From: Acidobacteriota bacterium
Lineage (GTDB): Bacteria; Acidobacteriota; Terriglobia; Bryobacterales; Bryobacteraceae
Direction of reading: 5' to 3'
NCBI GenBank assembly: GCA_003223065.1
Contig: QHXU01000180.1
Span: 1 to 20,991, forward strand
DNA: 20,991 nt
In this document: positions 1 through 7,657 of the stretch, one piece after another
Numbering within the stretch: position 1 is the stretch's first letter
Layout of the letters: the number at the start of each line of letters is the position of its first letter
Program-made: the position numbers and the translations under genes
Notes under the pieces: generated by a model
What the model was told of the DNA's origin: nothing
Seen by the model: the letters and a program-made list of their open reading frames with translations, nothing else
The model's database searches: none

Positions 1-414
1 CGCAACGCTGGTCACGGGCAGGAACGCGAGATCTTCGATGTCCTTGAAGGAGGCTAGCTTGGTCGCGCGAGTAGGCAGGAACCTGGACGGACGCGGCTTC
101 GGCTCTTTGCCGGGCAGCGCGGGGCGGAAATGAAAAGCCGGCTCGGTATCGAGGGGCACGTCGATCTTGCGCAGCGTTTCGTAACCTGCCAGAGCGTTAT
201 TCACGCCCGGCAGCATCATGTCGCGCTGCGCCTCTGTGAATTCCAGACCCAGAATCTCCAACGCGTCCTTAAGTTGCTCCTTCGTGACGCGCAACGGGGC
301 GTCCGGCTGCGGCTGCTGGGCCGAGGCATCGATGACGATGCCCGCCTCGGAAACAACCAGAGTAGCGATCGTGGGAGTGAGTTCGAGAAGAGTACGCCGG
401 CTAATGCGAGACAT
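1..414 (-). CDS. Amidase-family protein, N-terminal part (gene continues past the window edge)
   Basis: Reading the minus strand from the ATG at 414 gives 138 open codons that run off the left edge. The protein starts MSRISRRTLLELTPTIATL, a twin-arginine-like motif followed by a weakly hydrophobic stretch, so Tat export is possible. Residues 35-110 are a polar, proline-rich region of the kind found before the catalytic core of secreted or periplasmic amidase-signature (GatA-like) enzymes. The last visible residues, DIEDLAFLPVTSVA, resemble the segment that opens the amidase core in such proteins. The catalytic Ser-Ser-Lys triad would lie outside the window, so the family call rests on memory of similar N-termini. 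The gene lies 29 bases downstream of the enoyl-CoA hydratase gene on the same strand and may share its transcript. No clear ribosome-binding site is visible. Confidence 0.6.
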   Translation of the reverse strand, partial: MSRISRRTLLELTPTIATLVVSEAGIVIDASAQQPQPDAPLRVTKEQLKDALEILGLEFTEAQRDMMLPGVNNALAGYETLRKIDVPLDTEPAFHFRPALPGKEPKPRPSRFLPTRATKLASFKDIEDLAFLPVTSVA

Positions 415-443
415 GTGAGATAGCATACCGCGCGGCGAGATCG

Positions 444-1214
444 TCACCGGCCCTGCCAGCAGGGTGTGCGCTTCTCGAGAAAAGCCGATATTCCTTCCTG
501 CGCGTCGGCGGCCATCGCATTCATCGACATCACCTCTTTGGCATACGCGTAGGCCTTCGGTTGGTCGAGGTCGATTTGCGCATAGTAAGCCTGCTTGCCG
601 AGCCCAACCGTGAAACCGCTCGCCTCGGCGATCTTGCAGGCCAGCTTGCGGGTCTCGGCTGCAAGCTCCGGCGGTGGCACCACGCGATTCACCAGCCCCC
701 ATTCGGCCGCAGTGGCCGCATCCACGGGTTGTCCCGTGAGCAGCATCTCCATCGCTCGCTTCCGCCCCACCGCGCGCGAAACCGCGACCATGGGTGTGGA
801 ACAAAACAGCCCGCTCTTTACGCCCGGCGTGGCGAACGATGCTTCTGAGCTGGCAATCGCCAGGTCGCACGTAGCCACCAACTGGCATCCGGCGGCTGTG
901 GCGATGCCCTGGACCTGTGCGATGACGGGCTGCGGGATCGACTGGACTTTCGTCATCAGCTCCGTGCAGACGTCGAAGATGCGCCGGTAATCGCCGATGC
1001 TGCGCCCGACCATCTCGGTGAAGTCGTGACCGGACGAGAAGACTTTACCTGCCGCTGCCAGAATAACCGCGCGTACATCTTGCATCGATGCGATGCCGTT
1101 GAGGCGCTCGATCAGCTCGAGCATCAGGTCGACTGAAAGCGCGTTTCGCCGCTCGGGCCGGTTGAGTGTGATGACCGCCAGGGATCCTTCGCGCTCGAAC
1201 ATTAGATGGCTCAT
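444..1214 (-). CDS. Enoyl-CoA hydratase/isomerase family protein, ECHDC3-like
   Basis: This is a 256-residue crotonase-fold protein. I chose the ATG at 1214 (MSHLMFEREG) because homology begins there; an open frame extends to 1268 but looks non-coding. The first oxyanion-hole region is at residues 53-64 (AAGKVFSSGHDF) and the second at about 103-110 (GIATAAGC). In classical hydratases two glutamates activate water. By alignment to the rat enzyme (E144 and E164), those positions here are Gln111 (GCQL) and Gly131 (TPGVKSGL). The stretch SFATPGVKSGLFCSTP is what I recall from vertebrate ECHDC3, which also lacks these glutamates. The protein probably binds an acyl-CoA thioester, but simple hydratase activity is doubtful. 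It is divergent from galE and lies upstream of the amidase-like gene. Confidence 0.88.
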   Translation of the reverse strand: MSHLMFEREGSLAVITLNRPERRNALSVDLMLELIERLNGIASMQDVRAVILAAAGKVFSSGHDFTEMVGRSIGDYRRIFDVCTELMTKVQSIPQPVIAQVQGIATAAGCQLVATCDLAIASSEASFATPGVKSGLFCSTPMVAVSRAVGRKRAMEMLLTGQPVDAATAAEWGLVNRVVPPPELAAETRKLACKIAEASGFTVGLGKQAYYAQIDLDQPKAYAYAKEVMSMNAMAADAQEGISAFLEKRTPCWQGR

Positions 1215-1308
1215 GGTCTCAATATACTCCCGGCTACCGGCACACCATTCCACGCCCATAGGCCACACATCGCGTGGAAAGCGATAATACGATTAGGATC
1301 CTAAAACA
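1215..1308. promoter_or_regulatory. Divergent intergenic region between the ECHDC3-like gene and galE
   Basis: These 94 bases separate two divergently read genes and must hold both promoters. GATAAT at 1283-1288 is a -10-like hexamer for galE, and its complement reads as TATTAT for the other strand at 1284-1289. I see no convincing -35 element on either strand. A perfect 12-base palindrome, TTAGGATCCTAA, lies at 1293-1304, between this element and the galE start; its AGGA also serves as the likely galE Shine-Dalgarno. Promoter function is inferred only. Confidence 0.35.
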
Positions 1309-2268
1309 GTGCCGAAAATCCTGGTGACCGGGGGCGCCGGATATATCGGCTCCATCACGGCGCATCATCTGCTTCGCAGCGGATATGAGGTTGTCGTCGC
1401 CGACGATCTTTCGCGCGGATATCGCCACAACGTCGCGCCGGAGCGACTACACGTTGTGCGCCTTCAAGACACTGATGGGCTGACGCGCCTGCTCGAAGGG
1501 ATCGACGCCGTGGTGCACTTCGCCGCTTACATCGCGGTCGGGGAATCGACCCGCGAGCCGGAGCTCTATTTCTCCAACAATATCGGCGGCACGTTGTCCC
1601 TGCTTGAAGCCATGGCCCGGGCCGGGGTCCTGCGGCTCGTGTTTTCGTCCACCGCTGCGGTCTACGGCGACCCACAAAAGGTGCCTATCCCCGAAGACGC
1701 TCCGTTCGCGCCGCTGAGCCCCTATGGCGAATCGAAAGCCATCATCGAACGCATCCTTGGCGAGCTCGATCGTTATCGTGGGCTTCGCAGCGTGGCCCTC
1801 CGCTACTTCAATGCCTGCGGCGCCGAGCCTGAAGCCGGGCTCGGAGAAGAGCATCAGCCCGAGACCCATCTAATTCCTCTGCTGCTACGCGCCGCTACCT
1901 CCGGCCAGCCGATTCAGATCTTCGGAAACGATTATCCGACTCCCGACGGGACATGCATCCGCGATTATATCCACGTGAGGGACCTCGCATTAGCGCACGT
2001 CGCAGCGCTGGAGCACCTTATGGCGGGCGGTGGCTCGGACGCTTTTAATGTTGGCACGGGCGCCGGCCACTCGGTGATGGAGGTATTGCGCGCCGTCGAA
2101 GAGGAAACCGCCCGTAAGGTCCCTTTCACCAGCGCGCCACGCCGCGAAGGAGATTCGCCCATTCTGGTGGCGGACTCCCGCAAGCTGCAGCGGAGGTTAG
2201 GCTGGCGGCCACAGCGGAGCGAGTTGCGTCAAATCGTGCAGGATGCGTGGCGATTCGAGCTTCATTAG
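1309..2268 (+). CDS. galE: UDP-glucose 4-epimerase
   Basis: The product (319 residues) interconverts UDP-glucose and UDP-galactose in the cytoplasm, feeding polysaccharide and glycolipid synthesis. It is an extended short-chain dehydrogenase. The N-terminal NAD-binding loop GGAGYIGS is at residues 8-15. The catalytic set is Ser/Thr in SSTAAVYG (113-120) and Tyr139-x3-Lys143 (YGESK). RYFNACGAEP (165-174) and the TCIRDYIHVRDLA block (215-227) are typical of GalE. The length is slightly below the usual 325-340. The start codon is GTG, chosen because the next residues run directly into the first beta strand; AGGA lies about 10 bases upstream. The gene is alone on its strand. Its TAG stop overlaps the stop of the convergent peptidase gene. 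GalE-like epimerases with other UDP-sugar substrates cannot be excluded. Confidence 0.93.
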   Translation: MPKILVTGGAGYIGSITAHHLLRSGYEVVVADDLSRGYRHNVAPERLHVVRLQDTDGLTRLLEGIDAVVHFAAYIAVGESTREPELYFSNNIGGTLSLLEAMARAGVLRLVFSSTAAVYGDPQKVPIPEDAPFAPLSPYGESKAIIERILGELDRYRGLRSVALRYFNACGAEPEAGLGEEHQPETHLIPLLLRAATSGQPIQIFGNDYPTPDGTCIRDYIHVRDLALAHVAALEHLMAGGGSDAFNVGTGAGHSVMEVLRAVEEETARKVPFTSAPRREGDSPILVADSRKLQRRLGWRPQRSELRQIVQDAWRFELH

Positions 2269-4609
2269 GACCCCGGCGGCGTTCGCCCTTCCGCGGGCGG
2301 ATGCAGCTCGTATGCCTGCGGCGGTTCCGCCCCGAGAAGGTAGCGGACAAGGTAGTCCCAGCGGCGGCGCACCATGTAGGGTTCGTTGCCGAAGCCATGG
2401 CCCCGATTCGGCAGCATGATCAGATCGAAATCCTTGTTGGCTTTGATCAGCTCGTTCACGACGAGAAGCGTGTTGTACGGCGGCACGTTGCTGTCCATGG
2501 TGCCGTGCGCAAGCAACAGGTGTCCCTTCAGGTTCTTTGCGATGTTCTGGTTGGCCTGATCGTCGTAATTCGTGGCGCCGTCCGGTCTGCGCTCGAGCAG
2601 CCCCTGCCATTTCTCGCCCCAATCGTCCTCGTATTCGCGGTTATCGTGATTTCCAGCCTCTGATATCCCGACCTTAAAAAAGTCCGGATAACGGAACATC
2701 GCGTCGGCCGCCGCATAACCACCGCCGGAATGACCGTAGATTCCTGCACGGTCGATGTCGATCCAGGAATAGCGCTGGGCGAGTTGCTTCATTCCGGTCA
2801 CCTGATCCGGAAGCGTATTGTCACCCATGTTGCCGTAATACGCCTCGTGGAATTTTTTGGAGCGCGACGGGTTTCCCATGCCATCGATCTCGACCACGAT
2901 GAAACCCAGTTCGGCGAGCGCCTGCGTGTCGCCACGCGCAGCCGAGAAACTCCGGCTGCCCACGCTTCCCGATTGCGGGCCCGGATAGATATGGTTGACG
3001 ATTGGATACTTCCGCGCCGGCTCAAAGTTCGCCGGCTTGAACATCAACCCGTAGAGGTCGGTCACGCCGTCCCGCGCTTTGACCACGAACGGCATGGGCG
3101 GCTTCCATCCGGCAGTTTGGAAATATCAGCTTTTTCGAGCGTGCTGACCAGCTTCCCTTCCGAATCCCGAAGCACAGCCACCGGAGGGACATCGGGTTTC
3201 GAGTAGCTATCGACGAAGAAGCGCCCGGATTTTGACAGCGTGATCTCGTGATTTGAGTCTTCCGGAGTCAATAGCGAGAGATGTTTTCCATCGAATCCGA
3301 TGCGGTAAAAGTGATTGAAATACGGGTCTCGGCTCTTCTCCCGGCCCACGCCGGTGAAGTAGAGCATGCGATTCTGCTCATCGACCCGCAGCAACTGCGC
3401 CACATTGCCCTCGCCAGCCGTGATCTGATTCTTAAGGCGCCCGGTCTCGAGATCGTAGAGATAGAGATGCCCCCAGTTGTCGCGCTCGGAGAACCAGATC
3501 ACCTCGCTCGATGACGGCAAGTACCGCCAGTTCGCGCGGCCGTTTCCGGATTCAAAAAAGGTCGATACGGTCTCTTCGATTACATCGCGGACCGCTCCGG
3601 TCGTGACGTCCGCGATCCGGAGCTGCTCGCGCTTGTGGTCCCGGGAGGTCGAGACGAAAGCGAGATGGGATCCGTCCGGGCTCCACTGTACGTCAGCCCA
3701 TTCGCCTCCGCGGCAGGCGATGTCGTCGCAAAGCGACGAGCGATGCTGATCAGCGGGCATTTTTAACCGGACAACATGCGGATCGTCGACATCGATTACG
3801 ACGCGCTGAATCGTCGTGACGACGTCGTCCCCTGGAAGCGGATACTTCCACGCTTGGAGCGCCGGGTGCCCGACCTTGGTCTCCACCAGGTACATCTCGC
3901 CGACGCCGCGCTGGTCTTGTTGATAAGTTGCGATCTTCTTTGAATCGGGGGACCAGAGCACGATCGGGCGGTCGCTCCGGGTCCAGCCCGCGTTATCCGT
4001 CGCGTAGCCGAAATCCTTCACGCCGTCGGTGGTGAGCTGTGTTTCCTTGCCGGTCGCGACGTCCCGAATCCACAAATTGTAATCGCGGATAAAGACGGAG
4101 CGCTTCTTGTCGGGCGACAGCCCTCTCGCGCCACGCCCGCCCGCTACCGCTTCAGTATTAACTTTGGCGGCGCACTGGCTGCCCTGGCGATCACATGTCC
4201 AGCGGTGGTTCCTAAGGTTGAACGAGATCGACTGACCATCCGCCGAAAATTCGAAATCCGTGAACGGGAGGCGGTTGGCGCGATAAGTCGTCCCTGCGGC
4301 CGTGGAGAGCGCAGCCGCGAGCCTAGCGTGGTCGAAAGCCGGCACGCGAGTCGCTCGCGCGGCATCGACCAGCACGAACTCGGCCCCTTCCGCAGTCGTA
4401 TTCCGATACCAGAAACGATCATCCGCCAGCCAGGTAGGGCGCACGCCGGAGTGGAATACCAACGGCGTGGTGTTATATGGCATGAACTTCTCGGCGCGCG
4501 CGTAATCGGCACTGGTGAGTGTGCGCTGTTGGGCGGCGCCGGATATGATCGCAACCGAACTCGCAATCGCGAGTCTTAGAAACGGATGCTTGGGAACACG
4601 CTTTAACAT
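2265..4609 (-). pseudogene. S9-family (dipeptidyl-peptidase IV-type) serine peptidase, split by a frameshift
   Basis: Two adjoining reading frames make one protein of about 780 residues. The first (3062-4609, 515 codons) starts with a signal peptide (MLKRVPKHPFLRLAIASSVAIISGAA) and carries the beta-propeller domain (about residues 100-490). The second (2265-3095 from its first ATG, 276 codons) is the alpha/beta-hydrolase domain. Counted from that ATG, it has the nucleophile Ser123 in GHSGGG, Asp201 in HGTMDSNVP and His233 in RGHGFG, so the triad is complete. Members cut dipeptides from peptide N-termini outside the cytoplasm. The ATG at 4609 is preceded by GGAAGGA at good spacing. The frames join between 3062 and 3125, most likely near 3104-3112, where LPDG should continue into WKPPMPFVVKARDG. 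Everything else is intact, so this is either a recent mutation or a sequence error. The 3' end overlaps the galE stop by 4 bases. Confidence 0.88.
3096..3125 (-). other. Frameshift junction inside the S9 peptidase gene
   Basis: Upstream of here the propeller frame is open, and it ends at a TGA at 3062-3064. The hydrolase frame is open from just after a TGA at 3126-3128. The indel therefore lies between 3062 and 3125, and continuity of the family sequence puts it near 3104-3112 (net loss of one base, or gain of two). No homopolymer slippery run is present in this interval. Confidence 0.85.
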
Positions 4610-4775
4610 TCTGATCCTTCCGTGATGTCAGCGAGCGCAACCGGCCCGGCCGAAATCGTTCGCTACACATCACTAGTTACAACTAGTTACAAATGAGGGT
4701 GGCCTGGAAGTCAAGCGCGCCTTGTTACTGCGGCCCAGAGAGTGGTAGCCTTCTAAGGAGCGAGAGGAGAACCGA
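4610..4775. promoter_or_regulatory. Divergent intergenic region between the peptidase and the zinc-ribbon ORF
   Basis: This 166-base gap must carry the promoter of the peptidase gene (minus strand) and probably that of the small ORF (plus strand). It contains a tandem 10-base repeat (4672-4691), which on the minus strand offers two TTGTAA hexamers that could act as a -35 element or an operator. I see no good -10 hexamer at standard spacing. AAGGAG (4755-4760) and a second GAGGAG just before the TTG at 4776 are ribosome-binding sites for the plus-strand ORF. Confidence 0.35.
4672..4691. repeat. Tandem direct repeat, two copies of ACTAGTTACA
   Basis: Two exact copies of ACTAGTTACA lie head to tail in the peptidase upstream region. 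The junction creates the palindrome AACTAGTT. A further TACA occurs at 4664-4667. Repeated short sites in a promoter gap suggest a regulator-binding site, but I cannot name the regulator. Confidence 0.6.
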
Positions 4776-4973
4776 TTGGAGACCAATGAATCCGCGGAGT
4801 GTCCCCTCTGCCTTGAGCGGATGCAACCCGAAGATCGGGCCGGAAGCACGTGGATGATATGTCCGAACGGCTGCCCGACGGAATTGGAAGTTGCCCTGGC
4901 GAAACCCCCATCCGCCGAAATCCACCCCGTCGCGCCTGTTCTTCTGGCACGGGCTGGTGGATCTCGGACGTGA
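4776..4973 (+). CDS. Small zinc-ribbon-like protein, function unknown
   Basis: This is a 65-codon ORF with a TTG start. The start is supported by an unusually good ribosome-binding region: AAGGAG at 4755-4760 and GAGGAG six to seven bases before the TTG. The product has two cysteine knuckles, CPLC (residues 9-12) and CPNGC (29-33), about 17 residues apart, as in treble-clef or zinc-ribbon folds that hold one zinc ion. The C-terminal half (from residue 40) is alanine/proline-rich with no recognisable domain. A longer minus-strand frame covers the same DNA but has no recognisable protein features. Small zinc-ribbon proteins can bind nucleic acid or be domain remnants; I cannot say which. No homologue is recalled. 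Confidence 0.5.
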   Translation: METNESAECPLCLERMQPEDRAGSTWMICPNGCPTELEVALAKPPSAEIHPVAPVLLARAGGSRT

Positions 4974-5126
4974 GAACTTTGGCTCCCGGACGTAGGTGAT
5001 CGGCGAAGACTTCACCAAACTCCCAATCTCCCTGACATCACGCCGTCCGACGGACGCATGCCTGCGCGGTCGCGCGCCAACGCGCCGGCCGCGAACCCCA
5101 ATGTAGAATGGGGCGTGCAGCAGATC
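4974..5126. promoter_or_regulatory. Intergenic region upstream of gnd
   Basis: The 153 bases hold no recognisable gene. CGTCCG-A-CGGACG at 5044-5056 is a perfect dyad with a one-base centre, which is too tight for a hairpin but possible as a protein site. TAGAAT at 5104-5109 resembles a -10 hexamer; it has no -35 partner. It would place transcription initiation close to 5115, where an in-frame GTG for gnd lies. Confidence 0.3.
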
Positions 5127-6578
5127 ATGCAGAGTTGTGATATCGGACTGATTGGCCTCGCGGTGATGGGCCAAAACCTGGTTCTGAACATGAACGATCA
5201 CGGCTATCGCGTGGCCGTGTTTAATCGAACTGTCTCCAAGGTGGACGAATTCCTGAGCCGCGAAGCGGCCGGCACCCAAGTAGTGGGGACGCACTCGATT
5301 CCGGAACTGGTACAGGCGTTGAAGAAACCCCGGCGAGTGATGCTGATGGTCAAAGCCGGCGATACCGTGGATCAAATGATCGGCAGCATCCTGCCGCATC
5401 TTGAAAAAGGCGACATCATCATCGATGGCGGCAACTCGCATTATCCGGATTCGAACCGCCGGGCGAAGGCGCTTGCAGAGAAGGGAATTCTGTTCATCGG
5501 GACCGGCGTATCGGGCGGGGAGGAGGGAGCGCGGCACGGCCCTTCCATCATGCCGGGCGGAAACCCCGCTGCCTGGCCCCGCGTGAAAGAGATCTTTCAG
5601 GCGATTGCGGCCAAGGTCGAGGATGGCACACCATGCTGTGACTGGGTGGGTGAAGACGGCGCCGGCCATTACGTCAAGATGGTCCACAATGGCATCGAGT
5701 ACGGCGACATGCAGCTCATTTGCGAGGCCTACCATCTGCTGAAGGAGGGAATCGGTCTGAGCGCGGCAGAGCTGCACGATGTGTTTGACGAATGGAACCG
5801 CGGGGAACTCGACAGCTTCCTGATCGAGATCACGAGTCAGATATTCGCCAAGAAGGACGAAGACCGAACGCCGCTGATCGACAAGATTCTGGACTCAGCC
5901 GGCCAGAAGGGAACCGGCAAGTGGACCGGCATTAGCGCCCTGGAAATGGGGACTCCCGTGACTCTGATCGCAGAAGCCGTTTTTGCCCGTTGCCTCTCCG
6001 CATTGAAGGCGGAGCGCGTCGCTGCCTCCAAGATCCTGGCGGGACCGAAGCGCCCGGCCGATCAGGATCGCAAGAGTTTCACCGAGGATGTGCGGAGGGC
6101 GCTCTACTGCTCAAAAGTGATTTCTTATGCGCAAGGATACATGCTGCTGCGCGATGCGGCAAAGGAGCAAGGGTGGAATCTCAACCTGGGAGGAATCGCT
6201 CTCATGTGGCGCGGAGGCTGCATCATCCGTAGCCGCTTTCTCGGGAAGATCAAAGAGGCTTACGACAAGAATCCACAGCTCACGAATCTGCTGCTGGACG
6301 ATTTCTTCAGCGGGCTGTTGAACGATTATCAATCCTCCTGGCGGCGCGCCATCATCCAGGCGATCCAGATCGGCGTGCCAACGCCTGCATTCTCTACGGC
6401 GCTCTCCTTCTACGATGGATTCCGCACAGCCTACCTGCCTGCAAACCTTCTGCAGGCCCAGCGCGATTTCTTCGGCGCCCACACTTACGAGCGCGTCGAT
6501 AAGCCGCGGGGCGAGTTCTTCCACACCAACTGGACGGGACGCGGCGGCAGAGTGTCGTCAGGTTCATATAACGCATGA
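5127..6578 (+). CDS. gnd: 6-phosphogluconate dehydrogenase, decarboxylating
   Basis: The product oxidises and decarboxylates 6-phosphogluconate to ribulose 5-phosphate (oxidative pentose phosphate pathway). From the ATG at 5127 it has 483 residues, the normal length. The dinucleotide-binding motif GLAVMGQNL is at 10-18 and NRT at 33-35, where the NRT after the second strand favours NADP. GVSGGEEGARHGPSIMPGG (127-145) and YVKMVHNGIEYGDMQ (182-196, with catalytic Lys184 and Glu191) are the family signatures. The C-terminal YDGFRTAYLPANLLQAQRDFFG block completes the substrate site. An in-frame GTG at 5115 is an alternative start, and the frame is open back to 5058; neither start has a strong Shine-Dalgarno. 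The stop overlaps the next gene in ATGA, so translation of the two is likely coupled. Confidence 0.96.
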   Translation: MQSCDIGLIGLAVMGQNLVLNMNDHGYRVAVFNRTVSKVDEFLSREAAGTQVVGTHSIPELVQALKKPRRVMLMVKAGDTVDQMIGSILPHLEKGDIIIDGGNSHYPDSNRRAKALAEKGILFIGTGVSGGEEGARHGPSIMPGGNPAAWPRVKEIFQAIAAKVEDGTPCCDWVGEDGAGHYVKMVHNGIEYGDMQLICEAYHLLKEGIGLSAAELHDVFDEWNRGELDSFLIEITSQIFAKKDEDRTPLIDKILDSAGQKGTGKWTGISALEMGTPVTLIAEAVFARCLSALKAERVAASKILAGPKRPADQDRKSFTEDVRRALYCSKVISYAQGYMLLRDAAKEQGWNLNLGGIALMWRGGCIIRSRFLGKIKEAYDKNPQLTNLLLDDFFSGLLNDYQSSWRRAIIQAIQIGVPTPAFSTALSFYDGFRTAYLPANLLQAQRDFFGAHTYERVDKPRGEFFHTNWTGRGGRVSSGSYNA

Positions 6579-7657
6579 GCTTTGGGCTGACCATACGTTC
6601 GGATGGCACGCTGGACTTGTTGTCTCTGGGGGCACTTGTCCACCGCCTCGACCCAGGTATCATCCCCTTCCGCAAAGCCAGCGAGTGCCAAATCCACGTG
6701 AGCGGTGGGGAGTTCAACGTTGCCGCCAACCTGGCGGATTGCTTCGGCCTCGAGACCGGCATTGCGACGGCTATGGTCAATTACCCAATCGGGGACTTGG
6801 TCGCCGAACGGGTAAAAGCCATGGGCGTCAAACCCTTCTACAAGCGATTCGAGCACGACGGAGTCAGCGGCCCGAACATTGCCGCCGTGTACAGCGACCG
6901 CGGGCACGGCGTGCGCGCGCCAGTCGTCTTCTATAACCGCTCTAACGAAGCGGCCGCGCAGCTGAAGCCGGGCGATTTCGACTGGAGCTCGATTTTCGCG
7001 TCCGGCGTGCGCTGGTTCCACAGCGGCGGGATCTTCGCGGCCCTCTCCCAGACGACGGCCGAATTGATCATCGAAGCCATGCAAGCGGCCAAGGCGGCCG
7101 GCGCGGTAGTCTCCTTCGATTTGAACTTTCGGGAAAAGCTGTGGAAGGTTTCGGGCGGTCAGGATCGTGCGGCGGCCATCATCGGACGGATCGTCAAGAA
7201 CGTGGATGTTCTCGTCGGCAACGAAGAGGACCTGCAGAAGGGATTGGGAATCCCCGGCCCGGAGGTGGCAGGCAAATCGAAGCTCGATCCAAGCACGTTT
7301 TTCGACCTGATCGATCGCGTCGTGGAGCAGCATCCGCAAATCCGAATTGTTGCGACCACGCTCAGAGAGGTGTACGGGACTAACCGGCACAGTTGGGGGG
7401 CGGTGGCTTGGATCAACGGCCAGACGCACGTGGCCCCGACCTGCGAGCTTCACGTTTACGATCGGGTGGGAGGCGGTGATGGATTCGCCTCGGGATTCTT
7501 CTATGGCCTCCTTACCGGCGAATCGCCGGAGGACGCGATTAAGCTGGGCTGGGCGCACGGAGCGCTGCTGACCACCTTCCCGGGCGACACAACCATGGCG
7601 ACACTCGCGGAAGTGCGGGCTCTGGCGAAGGGCGGGTCGGCGAGGATCAGGCGTTAG
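6575..7657 (+). CDS. PfkB-family sugar kinase, probably 2-keto-3-deoxygluconate kinase
   Basis: This is a 360-residue ribokinase-fold protein. The substrate-binding GG motif is at residues 43-52 (SGGEFNVAAN), and the anion hole and catalytic base are at 296-307 (DRVGGGDGFASG, base Asp302). The family converts a sugar or sugar acid to its phosphate with ATP. The overall sequence and its partnership with gnd suggest 2-dehydro-3-deoxygluconate as substrate (Entner-Doudoroff or uronate routes), but PfkB specificity cannot be fixed from motifs. At 360 residues it is longer than the common 310-340, partly because of an insert around residues 225-260. The ATG overlaps the gnd stop (ATGA, 6575-6578). 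The TAG stop overlaps the stop of the convergent ACT-domain gene. Confidence 0.85.
   Translation: MSFGLTIRSDGTLDLLSLGALVHRLDPGIIPFRKASECQIHVSGGEFNVAANLADCFGLETGIATAMVNYPIGDLVAERVKAMGVKPFYKRFEHDGVSGPNIAAVYSDRGHGVRAPVVFYNRSNEAAAQLKPGDFDWSSIFASGVRWFHSGGIFAALSQTTAELIIEAMQAAKAAGAVVSFDLNFREKLWKVSGGQDRAAAIIGRIVKNVDVLVGNEEDLQKGLGIPGPEVAGKSKLDPSTFFDLIDRVVEQHPQIRIVATTLREVYGTNRHSWGAVAWINGQTHVAPTCELHVYDRVGGGDGFASGFFYGLLTGESPEDAIKLGWAHGALLTTFPGDTTMATLAEVRALAKGGSARIRR

Noticed and set aside
3129..3137. A run of A residues (minus strand) upstream of the peptidase frameshift as a programmed slippery site
   Set aside because: A TGA in the hydrolase frame at 3126-3128 lies downstream of it, so slipping there would hit a stop; the shift must occur after it, where no slippery run exists.
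5044..5056. CGTCCG-A-CGGACG as a transcription terminator
   Set aside because: A one-base loop cannot form a stable hairpin and no T-run follows.
4725..5777. A 350-codon minus-strand frame
   Set aside because: It covers the intergenic region and the first half of gnd, shows no domain or signal, and conflicts with the zinc-ribbon ORF and gnd.
6485..7558. A 357-codon minus-strand frame over the PfkB kinase
   Set aside because: It is antisense to a well-supported kinase and its translation has no family features.
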